From contig CP033464.1 in NCBI GenBank assembly GCA_007833815.1, positions 492,501-556,500 on the forward strand: a stretch of DNA of 64,000 bases, read 5' to 3'. How positions within the stretch are numbered: position 1 is the stretch's first letter; the number at the start of each line of letters is the position of its first letter. Of this stretch, positions 18,319 through 28,012 are shown piece by piece. The translations under genes and the position numbers were made by a program. The notes below the pieces were generated by a model that saw only the letters and a program-made list of their open reading frames with translations, was not told the DNA's origin and searched no databases. Origin of the DNA: Brevibacillus laterosporus (lineage in GTDB: Bacteria; Bacillota; Bacilli; Brevibacillales; Brevibacillaceae).

Positions 18319-19800
18319 TTATTTTCCCTTAGACTGTGAAGTTATTTCCATTGCTTGTTGCAATTGGCGATCATTTTTCGGATCTTTCATCACTTTAATT
18401 AAAGCTGTTTGCATCACAACACCGGTGTTTTGATCCACTTTTCCTGTAGCTTCTAGATTGTGCGTCTGTTGGAACTTTTTCACAGCTGTTTCTGTTGAAG
18501 CGTCATAGTAGCCATCCATGCGATCTGGTTTTAATTGCAAACCTTCAAGAATTAACTGTAGGTTCTTGACTTCCAAACCGTTCATATCCCGTGATAATAC
18601 CTTATCATGCGGAAGCTGTGTTGCTTTGAAATAATCTGGCTGAGTGACAGCTACATTTGGTTGAATTCCTTTTTTATGAATCCATTCCCCTTTTGGTGTT
18701 AGCCATTTAGCAATAGTGAGCTTTAATTGGCTCTTATCGTTCATTTCCATTGTGTTCTGAACGGTACCTTTACCAAACGTTTTTTCACCCACCAATTTTG
18801 CATCTGCACTCTCAGAAAGAGCACCCGCTAAAATTTCAGAAGCACTAGCTGACCCTCCATCAATTAAAACAGTAATAGGATATGGTTTTCCTTTATCTGC
18901 TTTGGAGTAGAACGTTTCTACTTGCTCATTATTGTTTCCATAAGAGATTTCAACAATTTTTCCCTTGTTAGGAATCAAGCCTTCACTGATACTTGTTGTC
19001 GCCTTTAGATAGCCACCTGGGTTACCACGAACATCAATAATTAGTCCTTGAATTCCCTTTTTCTCTAGTTCAGCCAATTCTCTATTAAAATCGTCAGCTG
19101 TAGCACTAGCGAAGGAGGTAATCTCCAATTTACCGATCTTTTTACCGTTGCTCTCTAGCATAGAGCTATAGACTGTCTCGATTGGAATATCATCTCGAAC
19201 AATCACGACAGTAATCGGCTCTGGATGCCCTGCACGGAAGATTTTAAGGGTAGCCTTCGTACCTTTAGGACCACGAATTTTGCTAACCGCTTTATGCAAA
19301 TCTAAGCCTTCCAAAGATTCGCCATTAACACTAAGCACCTGATCGTTTGGACGTAGTCCCGCCTTTTCCGCCGGGGAGGTTTTTATAGGTGACACAATGG
19401 TAAGCTTACCATCTTTCATTGTTACTTCTGCACCAATTCCTTCAAAAGAGGAATTGAGAGAGGCATTGAATTCTTCTGCTGCCTTAGGATCCATATAGTC
19501 TGAATACGGATCATCCAACGCAGAGATCATGCCATTGATGGCACCCTCCATGAGTTTGTCATCAGCTACCTCATGCACGTAACGCGATTTAATTATTTTA
19601 TATACTTCCTGTAGCTTGGCAAAGTCTTTTGATGAACCTTGTCCATTACCAAGGGAGAAAAGACCGTTGCTTCCGCCGGCCACCGCTGCATTTGTTGCAG
19701 AGCTTAACGGAACTGTCTTCACAGCAATTACAGTTAAGAGACTGCTGGTCAACATACCAGCTAGCACAAGAGCAAGCACCTTGCGTCCGTTCCATTTCAT
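18319..19800 (-). CDS. ctpB: Carboxyl-terminal processing protease (S41) with peptidoglycan-binding domain
   Basis: 493 residues: N-terminal signal anchor (VLALVLAGMLTSSLLTVIAV), PDZ domain about 110-190 (IVSPIKTSPAEKAGLRPNDQVLSVNG), S41 protease core with Ser in GGSASASEILAGAL and Lys in GEKTFGKGTVQ, and a C-terminal PG_binding_1 repeat (LEVKNLQLILEGLQL). CtpB cleaves SpoIVFA during sporulation in B. subtilis; the orthologue lies in the same ftsEX-ctpB-minJ context. ATG 19800 is preferred over 19812 because it lies 6 bases behind GGATGGTG. Confidence 0.9.
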   Translation of the reverse strand: MKWNGRKVLALVLAGMLTSSLLTVIAVKTVPLSSATNAAVAGGSNGLFSLGNGQGSSKDFAKLQEVYKIIKSRYVHEVADDKLMEGAINGMISALDDPYSDYMDPKAAEEFNASLNSSFEGIGAEVTMKDGKLTIVSPIKTSPAEKAGLRPNDQVLSVNGESLEGLDLHKAVSKIRGPKGTKATLKIFRAGHPEPITVVIVRDDIPIETVYSSMLESNGKKIGKLEITSFASATADDFNRELAELEKKGIQGLIIDVRGNPGGYLKATTSISEGLIPNKGKIVEISYGNNNEQVETFYSKADKGKPYPITVLIDGGSASASEILAGALSESADAKLVGEKTFGKGTVQNTMEMNDKSQLKLTIAKWLTPKGEWIHKKGIQPNVAVTQPDYFKATQLPHDKVLSRDMNGLEVKNLQLILEGLQLKPDRMDGYYDASTETAVKKFQQTHNLEATGKVDQNTGVVMQTALIKVMKDPKNDRQLQQAMEITSQSKGK

Positions 19801-19883
19801 ACTATACACCATCCTTTTTGTCTGCCATGGAAAAGCTATGCAACTAGTGTATGCAAAGTGGACCTACAATATTTGTGGGAATC

Positions 19884-21071
19884 CTAGCGGATGTAAGGTG
19901 CTGGATCAACCGGTCGGTTATTTTTGTACACAGTGAAATGCAAATGGTTACCAGTTGAACGTCCAGTGGAGCCTACTTCTGCAATCTTTTCACCACGTTT
20001 TACCGCCTGACCAAGCCTAACCATAATTCCGCCCTCACGAATATGTCCATATAACGTACTGATTTCATTATTGTGCTGAATAACGACTGCATTACCATAT
20101 CCACGCATGGTTCCAGCAACAATAACGATGCCATCTTCGGCCGCTTTAATCGTTGTTCCTCTCGGCGCCGCCATGTCTAATCCATCGTGTCCCGCGGTTT
20201 TACCTGTGAATGGATCTGCTCGATAACCAAACGAGGAAGTAAGAACAAACGAATCAAGCGGAACTCCCAATTTTCCACCTGTGTAATTACTTACACTGCT
20301 TAAGTTGCTCTTTTCTAATAGTTTAGCAGATTCTGCTTGAATCATCGCTCTCATTTCTTCCTGTGCTTCCGCTTCGATTTCCAAGAGAGTCGATTCTTTC
20401 TTCTTAAGTTCTGCTTTAACGACGACACTGCGATTATATTGTCGATCCAGTTCCTCTTTTAAATCTTCGCTTTTTGAAAACATATTTTTATAGGAAGCAA
20501 GTAAATTATCCACGTCTTTCTTCCGTTTTTCAATGGTTTGTTTATCCTTTTTGTTCTCTTCCAAAATACGGTTATCCTGTTCCACGATTAACTTCATTCC
20601 ATGCATACGTGTTAACAAATCACCAAAATCAGAAGAACCCATCAAAACGTCCAGATAGGATACTTTCCCTCGCTTATACATCGCTTTGACACGTGTCTTT
20701 AATAAATCATCACGCTTTGCCACCCGATCTACAGCAGAATCTAAGTCTTCCTGTGCTACCACTGCTTTCTTAGCGGTCACGTTGATATCTTTATCCAGCT
20801 TGTCCAGCTTTTGTTGTGTTTCTTCCCGCTTCAGATCGATGGAGAATAACTCATGATCTAAATTTTTCTGCTCGCTTCTCACTGTATTAATTTGACTCTT
20901 AATATTATTGACCTGATTTTGTTGTTTCTTTTTCTCTGATCTGATTTGTTCTAGCTCACGATTAATCGTTTGTAAAGATTTCTTGCTGGCATACCCCGCA
21001 GGAGCAGGCGATAATCCCCATGCCAGCATACTGGTCGCTAAAACAGTAAGAATGAGGTTATTCTTTTTCAT
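19884..21071 (-). CDS. Murein hydrolase / activator with coiled coil and M23 (LytM) domain
   Basis: 395 residues: signal peptide (LILTVLATSMLAWGLSPAPAGYA), a long coiled coil (about 35-250, rich in Lys/Glu/Gln heptads) and a C-terminal M23 domain with HDGLDMA and HLHFTVY metal-binding motifs, so the catalytic residues look intact. This layout matches EnvC/PcsB-type partners that FtsEX activates at the septum; ftsX and ftsE lie directly upstream, supporting that pairing. The start at 21071 (MKKNNLIL) follows GGAGG by 10 bases. Confidence 0.88.
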   Translation of the reverse strand: MKKNNLILTVLATSMLAWGLSPAPAGYASKKSLQTINRELEQIRSEKKKQQNQVNNIKSQINTVRSEQKNLDHELFSIDLKREETQQKLDKLDKDINVTAKKAVVAQEDLDSAVDRVAKRDDLLKTRVKAMYKRGKVSYLDVLMGSSDFGDLLTRMHGMKLIVEQDNRILEENKKDKQTIEKRKKDVDNLLASYKNMFSKSEDLKEELDRQYNRSVVVKAELKKKESTLLEIEAEAQEEMRAMIQAESAKLLEKSNLSSVSNYTGGKLGVPLDSFVLTSSFGYRADPFTGKTAGHDGLDMAAPRGTTIKAAEDGIVIVAGTMRGYGNAVVIQHNNEISTLYGHIREGGIMVRLGQAVKRGEKIAEVGSTGRSTGNHLHFTVYKNNRPVDPAPYIR

Positions 21072-21117
21072 TCCATTGTGACCTCCCATAGCCTTATTCT
21101 ATCAATTGCTCTAACAT

Positions 21118-22011
21118 TTACACTTTCAAGAATTTGCGAACGGAAAGCATACTTCCCCAAATTCCAATGAAGGCACCAATTCCCATCAACAGCAATCCTA
21201 CCTGATAAGCAAACGGGTCCATTGGCAATAACGGAAGCATCGAGCTATACATACTGGCATGTATTTCTTGCAACAGATAGTAGTAACCTATTGAAAGTAT
21301 GGTAATAGGAATAATCGCTCCCATCACACCCATAAACAGACCTTCAACAAAGAAAGGCCAACGAATAAACCAGTTGGTTGCTCCAACTAACTTCATAATC
21401 TCAATTTCGCGACGACGTGCAACAATCGTTAATTTAATGGTATTAGCAATGAGGAACATTGCTGTGAAAGCTAACCCAATAATAAAGAAAATCCCCACGT
21501 TGCGCATAATATTGGTAGCAACAAACAAATTGTTGACCGTATCTGCCCCATAGTCGACATCTTCAATATGTTCCATCTCTTTGACTTGTTGAGCGACAAA
21601 ATCTACATCTTTTGGTTCTTTGGTTTTAACAACCAGTGTATCTGGTAGTGGGTTTTCTTTTTCCAAGCCATCCAGAAGCTTGCCATTCTCACCTAGTTGT
21701 TCCCGTAAATCCTTTAACCCCTGATCTTTAGGAACATATGTAACGGTATCTACAGCAGGTAGTACCTTCACTTGTTTTTGTAAGTTCTCTGCTACCGCTT
21801 TATCAGAAGTAACATCCATGAATACACGTATTTCAACTTGATTTTCAACCAATTTTGCCATGTGGTTTACGTTTAAAGCGAGTAATAAGAATACACCTAA
21901 TATCAATAAAGTAATGGTTACGGCACTGACCGAAGCAAAAGTCATCCAACCATTCCGCCCCAGATTCTTTACCCCTTCACGCACATGGCGACCATATGTA
22001 CTAATCTTCAT
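21118..22011 (-). CDS. ftsX: Cell division ABC transporter permease FtsX
   Basis: 297 residues: a cytoplasmic N-terminus (MKISTYGRHVREGVKNLGRN), TM1 about 25-45, a large extracellular domain with DTVTYVPKDQGLKDLREQLG, then three more membrane segments. FtsX relays FtsE ATP hydrolysis to peptidoglycan hydrolases outside the cell. The frame opens at 22098, but the ATG at 22011 follows GAGGGG by 9 bases and overlaps the end of ftsE by 11 bases, as in other Firmicutes. Confidence 0.95.
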   Translation of the reverse strand: MKISTYGRHVREGVKNLGRNGWMTFASVSAVTITLLILGVFLLLALNVNHMAKLVENQVEIRVFMDVTSDKAVAENLQKQVKVLPAVDTVTYVPKDQGLKDLREQLGENGKLLDGLEKENPLPDTLVVKTKEPKDVDFVAQQVKEMEHIEDVDYGADTVNNLFVATNIMRNVGIFFIIGLAFTAMFLIANTIKLTIVARRREIEIMKLVGATNWFIRWPFFVEGLFMGVMGAIIPITILSIGYYYLLQEIHASMYSSMLPLLPMDPFAYQVGLLLMGIGAFIGIWGSMLSVRKFLKV

Positions 22012-22687
22012 AACCGTATTCCCCTCTCTGTTCATCGCGGGCAATTTCACCAGCTTCAATCGCGATGACACGGCGGCGAATCGTATTAACAATCTCACGG
22101 TTATGTGTTGCCATTACAACGGTAGTTCCACGCTGATTGATCTCTTCAAACAAACGCATAATATCCCAAGAGGTCTCGGGATCAAGGTTACCAGTAGGCT
22201 CGTCCGCAATAATAATACTTGGATTGTTAACGATAGCCCGCGCCAATGCCACACGTTGTTGCTCCCCACCCGATAATTCTCCTGGTAGCATTTTTGCTTT
22301 ATGCTTTAATTTCACAAGACCAAGCACATCTAGAACGCGAGGCTTGATAGCTTTCTTATTCGCCTCTATTACTTCCATCGCAAATGCAACATTTTCAAAT
22401 ACCGTTAAAGTTGGCAATAGTTTAAAATCCTGAAAAACAACACCGATACTTCGGCGCACATTTGGTATCTGTTTCTCTTTAATACGACTTACATTAAATC
22501 CGTTTAAAAAGATTTGCCCTTTTGTCGGCCGCTCTTCGCGATACATTAATTTAATAAAGGTAGATTTACCTGCACCACTCGGTCCTACAACATAGACAAA
22601 TTCACCCTTATCAATTTTTACATTAATCCCCTTTAGCGCATTAGTGCCATTGGGATATGTTTTCCAGACATCATACATCTCGATCAT
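22001..22687 (-). CDS. ftsE: Cell division ATP-binding protein FtsE
   Basis: 228-residue ABC ATPase: Walker A GPSGAGKSTF, signature LSGGEQQRVALARA, Walker B IIIADEPTGNLD and the H-loop ATHNREIV. The start MIEMYDVWKTYPNG is characteristic of FtsE. First gene of a probable ftsE-ftsX-M23-ctpB transcription unit ending at the terminator near 18.25 kb. Confidence 0.97.
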   Translation of the reverse strand: MIEMYDVWKTYPNGTNALKGINVKIDKGEFVYVVGPSGAGKSTFIKLMYREERPTKGQIFLNGFNVSRIKEKQIPNVRRSIGVVFQDFKLLPTLTVFENVAFAMEVIEANKKAIKPRVLDVLGLVKLKHKAKMLPGELSGGEQQRVALARAIVNNPSIIIADEPTGNLDPETSWDIMRLFEEINQRGTTVVMATHNREIVNTIRRRVIAIEAGEIARDEQRGEYGYED

Positions 22688-23000
22688 CTAAATCACACCC
22701 TACTATCGGTTATGTTCTTGAGGCATCAGAAAAAGACAAAAAATACTAGCATCTGATCACTTTTTCTATTATACCACTGAGTTTCTTTGTTGTTATCCCC
22801 TAATTATCGCATTTCTTGTCGTCAAAATGGAAAAAAACAACAAAAAAATGTGAGCTTGTACCCACATTTTTATATTGACATCTATTTTTTTACTTTTTTG
22901 ACATATGGTAGTGTTAAGTGAAAACTAGTCCTCTCTCCTCCATTTCTGTAGAATAAGAATGTATAACACTTTGCCACTTATGTAAGGAGGCTTTTGCTAC
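22688..23000. other. Divergent intergenic region ftsE / alcohol dehydrogenase
   Basis: 313 bases. On the minus strand ATAACA (22791-22796), a 17-base gap and TATAAT (22768-22773) form a probable ftsE promoter. An AT-rich hairpin AAAAATGTG / CACATTTTT (about 22844-22871) lies further upstream; two TTGACA hexamers (22875-22880 and 22898-22903, plus strand) could serve the dehydrogenase, but neither has a convincing -10 at the right distance. A ribosome binding site AAGGAGG precedes the dehydrogenase ATG. Confidence 0.5.
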
Positions 23001-24158
23001 ATGAATAATTTTGTGTATCACAATCCCACTCAGCTTATTTTTGGAAAAGGTCAACTAAGCCAATTATCTAAGAAGATTGAGACACTAGGAAAAAATATTC
23101 TGCTGGTATACGGTGGCGGGAGCATTAAAAAGACGGGTTTATACGATAAGATTATAGCCATCTGTGCCGAGCAAGGTAGTAACGTCACGGAGTTATTCGG
23201 CGTTGAGCCAAATCCTCGACTCCATACCGTCAAAAAGGGTATTGATCTTTGTCACAGTAATCAAATTGATTGGATTTTAGCAGTAGGCGGCGGAAGCGTG
23301 ATTGATGCTGCCAAAGCAATAGCAGTAGGTGCTGTCTATGATGGCGATGTCTGGGATTTCTATACGCAAAAAGCCAGAGCAAAGAAGGCCCTTCCTCTTG
23401 GTACGGTCCTCACCTTAGCTGCTACCGGCTCTGAAATGAACATGGGTAGCGTCATCACCAATTGGGACACAAAAGAGAAGCACGGGGCAGGTACAACGTT
23501 CCCACACTTCTCTATTTTAGATCCTGAGCATACCTTTAGCGTTCCGCGTGATCAAACTATTTACGGCATATGCGATATCATGTCACATGTATTTGAACAG
23601 TATTTCTCACATACGCCTGAAATTCCATTGCAAACACGCATTGCTGAATCCATTTTAAAGACAGTCATCGAAAATGCAGAACGTGTCTTACAGCATCCTG
23701 AAGATTTTGATGCCAGATCACAATTACTTTACGCTGGTACCATGGCTTTAAATGGTACGTTAGCGATGGGCGTTACAACTGACTGGGCTACACATGGCAT
23801 CGAGCATGCCGTCAGTGCCGTGTATGATATTCCACACGGTGGGGGACTTGCAATCATCTTCCCTAACTGGATGAGATATGTATATAAAGAAAATCTAGAC
23901 CGATTCAAGCGTTTCGCAACAGAAGTATGGGACGTAAATCCGTCAGGAAAAACAGACGAGGAGATTGCCTTAGAGGGTATCTCGAAATTAGAAGCCTTCT
24001 TTACTCAAATCGGAGCACCTCGTCGCTTGGCTGATTATAAGATTACCGATGAACTCCTTGATCTCATGGCAGAAAAAGCTGTGCCTTTTGGACCAATTGG
24101 CGCTTTTAAACCACTTCAAAAAGAGGACGTGCGGGAAATTTTGCGCATGAGTTTGTAA
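23001..24158 (+). CDS. Iron-containing alcohol dehydrogenase, YugJ/BdhA-type
   Basis: 385-residue group III dehydrogenase. The nucleotide-binding segments [14 protein letters not shown] and [15 protein letters not shown] are followed by metal-ligand regions [34 protein letters not shown]. The closest characterised relatives are NAD(P)H-dependent butanol dehydrogenases (B. subtilis YugJ/YugK, clostridial BdhA), which reduce short aldehydes; the physiological substrate cannot be read from sequence. Single plus-strand gene among minus-strand operons; ATG 11 bases after AAGGAGG. Confidence 0.88.
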   Translation: MNNFVYHNPTQLIFGKGQLSQLSKKIETLGKNILLVYGGGSIKKTGLYDKIIAICAEQGSNVTELFGVEPNPRLHTVKKGIDLCHSNQIDWILAVGGGSVIDAAKAIAVGAVYDGDVWDFYTQKARAKKALPLGTVLTLAATGSEMNMGSVITNWDTKEKHGAGTTFPHFSILDPEHTFSVPRDQTIYGICDIMSHVFEQYFSHTPEIPLQTRIAESILKTVIENAERVLQHPEDFDARSQLLYAGTMALNGTLAMGVTTDWATHGIEHAVSAVYDIPHGGGLAIIFPNWMRYVYKENLDRFKRFATEVWDVNPSGKTDEEIALEGISKLEAFFTQIGAPRRLADYKITDELLDLMAEKAVPFGPIGAFKPLQKEDVREILRMSL

Positions 24159-24168
24159 AGATGAAATA

Positions 24169-24208
24169 AGTCCCCTGCTTCCGCTCATTCGTTGGAAAGC
24201 AGGGGACT
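24169..24208. terminator. Hairpin between convergent alcohol dehydrogenase and argH
   Basis: A perfect 12-bp stem AGTCCCCTGCTT / AAGCAGGGGACT with a 16-base loop. The U-tract is weak on both strands (TATTTC on the minus side), so termination in either direction is likely but not certain. Confidence 0.6.
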
Positions 24209-24215
24209 ATCTCAA

Positions 24216-25664
24216 CTACACTACAGGTGATTTAATGTCCACCAGGGCTTCCACCATAACCTTCTGACTATGTGTTGCCACCCAAGCTTTGTTTTCTTTT
24301 CCTTGCTGCTGATAATATTGAATCTGCTGTTCGACCTGTTGCTTGGCAGTTCCACCTAATACATTACGTGCATTTACTACCGTATCAATATCTAGTGCTT
24401 GGTACACATCCTGCTCGATAAGTGGGGAAAATTCCTGAAATTCCTCTAAGGAAAGATCGAGCAGATACTTTTGACGCTCGATGCAATAGAGAACCGCATT
24501 CCCCACAATCTCATGTGCCTGTCTGAACGGAATTTGTTTCGTTACCAGATAATCTGCCAAGTCAGTCGCATTGGAGAAATCCTGCGTGACCGCCTTTCGC
24601 ATCTTCTCTGTTTTTACCTGCATGCTGGCAATCATCGGCGTTAACAGAGCCAATGCACCGTGTAAAGTCTCCACTGTATCAAACATGCCCTCTTTATCTT
24701 CTTGCATGTCTTTGTTATAAGCGAGTGGTAATCCTTTTAGTACCGTTAACATTCCCATTAGATTACCATAGACACGTCCAGTCTTTCCGCGGACAAGCTC
24801 TGCTACATCAGGGTTCTTCTTTTGCGGCATAATGCTTGAACCAGTGCAAAACGCATCATCTAATTCAATGAAGGAAAACTCCTGACTGCTCCAAATAACT
24901 AGTTCTTCGCACAACCGAGAGAGATGCGTCATTAATAAGGAGGCATTCGCTAAAAACTCTACAATAAAATCTCGGTCGCTTACTGCATCCATGCTATTTT
25001 GATAAATCCCGTCAAACTGAAGCATAGAAGCAACAAATTGTCGATCTATCGGGAAGGTAGTTCCAGCAAGTGCCCCTGCTCCAAGGGGTAATATATTTAC
25101 CCTTTTAAATGAATCCTGCATCCGTTCTAAATCACGTTGTAGCATGGACACGTATGCCATCAAATGGTAGCCAAACAGCACAGGCTGCGCACGCTGCAAA
25201 TGAGTGTACCCAGGCATAACGGTCTCCAAATGATTCTGAGCCTGTTCCAATAAAGCTTCTTGTAAATACATGCTTAGCTCGATTATTTCCATCAATCTTT
25301 CGCGTAGATACAAATGCATATCTAGCGCTACCTGATCATTACGGCTTCTACCTGTGTGCAACTTGCCACCTAAAGGACCAATTTCTTCAATTAATAGTTT
25401 CTCAATATTCATATGAATATCTTCATGCACTATTTCAAATTGAACCTGCTTCCGCTCGATTTTTTCTTTTACCTGCTTCAGTCCAGCAATAATCTGACGT
25501 ACCTCATCCATAGAAAGAATGCCACATTTCCCAAGCATCGCTACATGCGCCGAGCTACCTACAATGTCCTGACGCCATAGCTTTTGATCGAAAGAAATAG
25601 AGGCTGTATATTCATCTACAAGTTGATTGGTTGGTTTAGTAAAACGTCCTCCCCAGAGCTTCAT
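24216..25664 (-). CDS. argH: Argininosuccinate lyase
   Basis: 482 residues of the fumarase/aspartase superfamily; cleaves argininosuccinate to arginine and fumarate. The superfamily signature [12 protein letters not shown] and the N-terminal [11 protein letters not shown] are clear. Somewhat longer than B. subtilis ArgH (about 460) through a C-terminal extension. The ATG overlaps the argG stop (ATGA), so the two are translationally coupled. Last gene of the arginine group. Confidence 0.97.
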   Translation of the reverse strand: MKLWGGRFTKPTNQLVDEYTASISFDQKLWRQDIVGSSAHVAMLGKCGILSMDEVRQIIAGLKQVKEKIERKQVQFEIVHEDIHMNIEKLLIEEIGPLGGKLHTGRSRNDQVALDMHLYLRERLMEIIELSMYLQEALLEQAQNHLETVMPGYTHLQRAQPVLFGYHLMAYVSMLQRDLERMQDSFKRVNILPLGAGALAGTTFPIDRQFVASMLQFDGIYQNSMDAVSDRDFIVEFLANASLLMTHLSRLCEELVIWSSQEFSFIELDDAFCTGSSIMPQKKNPDVAELVRGKTGRVYGNLMGMLTVLKGLPLAYNKDMQEDKEGMFDTVETLHGALALLTPMIASMQVKTEKMRKAVTQDFSNATDLADYLVTKQIPFRQAHEIVGNAVLYCIERQKYLLDLSLEEFQEFSPLIEQDVYQALDIDTVVNARNVLGGTAKQQVEQQIQYYQQQGKENKAWVATHSQKVMVEALVDIKSPVV

Positions 25665-26950
25665 GGCATGATCGCTTCCTTTGCTGTTTTCGTCGTAGAC
25701 GTAGAAGCGTCATTAACAGAGTGACTTTCAAGCTCGGTATTGCTCAGGTTTATAGAAGTACCATTAATCTGTGAATATACTTTTGTTGGCAATCCCCACA
25801 ATTTGATAAATCCAAGTGCTGCCTTATGATCGAATTGATCCCCAGAATTATAGGTAGCCAATTCGTGACTGTACAGTGACGCCTCTGATTTACGTCCGAC
25901 GACGATAGCATGGCCTTTATGCAACTTGACACGAACAACGCCTGTTACATTTTGCTGGGTTTCTTTAATGAACGCTTGCAAAGCGGGACGGATCGGTGAA
26001 TACCAGAGGCCCTCATAAATCACCTGAGCCATTTTTTGCTCCACGATTGGTTTGAATTGAGCCACTTCACGCGGTTGCGTCAAAAATTCCAGTTCCCGAT
26101 GTGCTAAAATTAGCGTAGTAGCAGCAGGCGTCTCATACACCTCACGAGATTTAATACCTACTAAGCGATTTTCCACGTGATCAATCCGGCCGACTCCATG
26201 TTTGCCTGCGATCTTATTTAAAGCTAGAATGAGCTCAGCTAACGTCATTGCTTCCCCATTTAAAGCAGTTGGAACACCTTTTGTAAAACTGATCTCAATC
26301 TCTTCCGCTTGATCTGGCGCATTGTCAATCGAGGCAGTTAATTCATAAGCTCCCTCAGGTGGTGCAGCCCACGGATCTTCTAGAACACCGCATTCGCAGC
26401 TTCTACCCCAAAGGTTTTGATCGATTGAATAGGGATTATCCAGATTGATCGGGATTGGAATGTTATTCTTCTGTGCATACTCAATTTCTTCATCACGTGT
26501 CCAGCCCCATTCACGAACCGGAGCAACAATTTGAATATTTGGATTCAAAGCAGTAAAGGAAATATCGAAACGCACTTGATCGTTTCCTTTACCGGTGCAA
26601 CCATGAGCCACAGCTACTGCACCTTCCTGTTCAGCAATCTCAATCAATATTTTAGAAATCAAGTACCGAGATAGAGCCGAAACCAGCGGATATTTGCCTT
26701 CATACATTGCATTTGCTTGTAAGGCTGGTAAAACATATTCATTTGCGAAAGCTTCCTTCGCGTCTACTACAATGGATTTATATGCACCGACTTGCATCGC
26801 TTTTTTTTGGACAAACTCTAGATCTTTTCCTTCTCCTACATCGAGGGCTACCGCGATTACGTCATAGTTATAAGTATCTTGCAACCATTTTATTGCTACA
26901 GAAGTGTCTAAACCACCAGAATACGCTAATACAATTTTCTCGTTTGCCAT
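25661..26950 (-). CDS. argG: Argininosuccinate synthase
   Basis: 429 residues; joins citrulline and aspartate using ATP. The P-loop-like pyrophosphatase motif [14 protein letters not shown] and GKGNDQVRF are diagnostic. A start at 26950 ([13 protein letters not shown]), 7 bases after GGAGAG, is preferred over the frame start at 26995. The protein carries about 30 extra C-terminal residues rich in Ser, Thr and Asn after the usual end ([12 protein letters not shown]). A modest ArgR-like site (26981-26994) and a possible promoter lie upstream. Confidence 0.96.
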   Translation of the reverse strand: MANEKIVLAYSGGLDTSVAIKWLQDTYNYDVIAVALDVGEGKDLEFVQKKAMQVGAYKSIVVDAKEAFANEYVLPALQANAMYEGKYPLVSALSRYLISKILIEIAEQEGAVAVAHGCTGKGNDQVRFDISFTALNPNIQIVAPVREWGWTRDEEIEYAQKNNIPIPINLDNPYSIDQNLWGRSCECGVLEDPWAAPPEGAYELTASIDNAPDQAEEIEISFTKGVPTALNGEAMTLAELILALNKIAGKHGVGRIDHVENRLVGIKSREVYETPAATTLILAHRELEFLTQPREVAQFKPIVEQKMAQVIYEGLWYSPIRPALQAFIKETQQNVTGVVRVKLHKGHAIVVGRKSEASLYSHELATYNSGDQFDHKAALGFIKLWGLPTKVYSQINGTSINLSNTELESHSVNDASTSTTKTAKEAIMP

Positions 26951-27040
26951 CGTATGTCTCTCCATTTCGTAGTGATTTTCTGGGTAATTATACATATTGT
27001 ACTATATAATTACAGTATTTTCATATTAATTACAAACAAT

Positions 27041-28012
27041 CTACATCACAGATGCTAGTAATGCTTTTTGTGCATGAAGACGATTTTCCGCTTCCTCAAA
27101 CACAACAGAATGAGGGCCATCAATAATCTCTGCTGTCACCTCTTCACCTCGGTGCACAGGTAGGCAGTGCATAAAGATATAGGCAGAATCAGCTTTGGCT
27201 ACCAGTGCTTTATTTACCTGATATGCCGCAAAATCTTTTAATCGTTGCTCATTTTCTTCTTCAAAACCCATACTGGTCCATACATCTGTGTAAATAACGT
27301 CAGCCTGATCAACAGCCACACTTGCATCATGAGTCATTAAAAATTTTCCACCATACTGTACAGCATATTCTTGTGCCTTTTGAACAATAGCTTCTTGCAT
27401 CTCGTAGCCTGGAGGAGTAGCGACACGTACATCTAATCCAAGGATAACCGCTGCTAATACAAGTGAATTCGCCACATTATTTCCGTCCCCGATGAAAGCC
27501 AGTTTCATTCCCTGCAACTTGCCTTTGTGTTCTTGTATAGTTAAAAGATCAGCCAAAGCCTGACAAGGATGATACAGGTCGGTTAGCCCATTAATAACAG
27601 GTACGCTGGCGTGCTTTGCCAGTTCTATCACATCTTCGTGGGCATGGGTTCGAATCATGATACCATCTACATAACTAGATAAAATCTTAGCTGTATCTGA
27701 AATCGTTTCACCACGGCCTAACTGTAGATCTTTATCAGTCAAAAATAGACTGCTCCCTCCTAATTGATACATACCAACTTCAAAAGAGACACGAGTACGC
27801 GTGGAGGATTTAGTAAAAATCATCGCTAACGTTTTCCCAGCTAATGGCTGATATACCTTACCGCTTTTTTGCATGGCCTTGATTTGGCTGGCATAATGTA
27901 GTAGGCCAAGTATCTCTTCTCTATTCCACTCATCAATCTGTAGCGTACTTTTTCCTTTATAGTGAGATAGCTGAATGTCTGCATAGAGATCCAAGGTCTT
28001 CACAGGCTTCAT
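27041..28012 (-). CDS. argF: Ornithine carbamoyltransferase
   Basis: 323 residues; makes citrulline from ornithine and carbamoyl phosphate. Signature motifs: carbamoyl phosphate binding SSTRTRVSFE, HPCQ and the ornithine-binding MHCLPVHRGEEV. The ATG at 28012 follows GGGGAG by 9 bases and lies 56 bases inside the annotated end of carB, an unusually long overlap. Completes the carAB-argF module that channels carbamoyl phosphate to arginine. Confidence 0.96.
   Translation of the reverse strand: MKPVKTLDLYADIQLSHYKGKSTLQIDEWNREEILGLLHYASQIKAMQKSGKVYQPLAGKTLAMIFTKSSTRTRVSFEVGMYQLGGSSLFLTDKDLQLGRGETISDTAKILSSYVDGIMIRTHAHEDVIELAKHASVPVINGLTDLYHPCQALADLLTIQEHKGKLQGMKLAFIGDGNNVANSLVLAAVILGLDVRVATPPGYEMQEAIVQKAQEYAVQYGGKFLMTHDASVAVDQADVIYTDVWTSMGFEEENEQRLKDFAAYQVNKALVAKADSAYIFMHCLPVHRGEEVTAEIIDGPHSVVFEEAENRLHAQKALLASVM

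Noticed and set aside
22842-22871. Hairpin AAAAATGTG/CACATTTTT as a terminator
   Set aside because: It lies between divergent genes with nothing to terminate and the stem is almost all A-T; kept only as a note in the intergenic entry.
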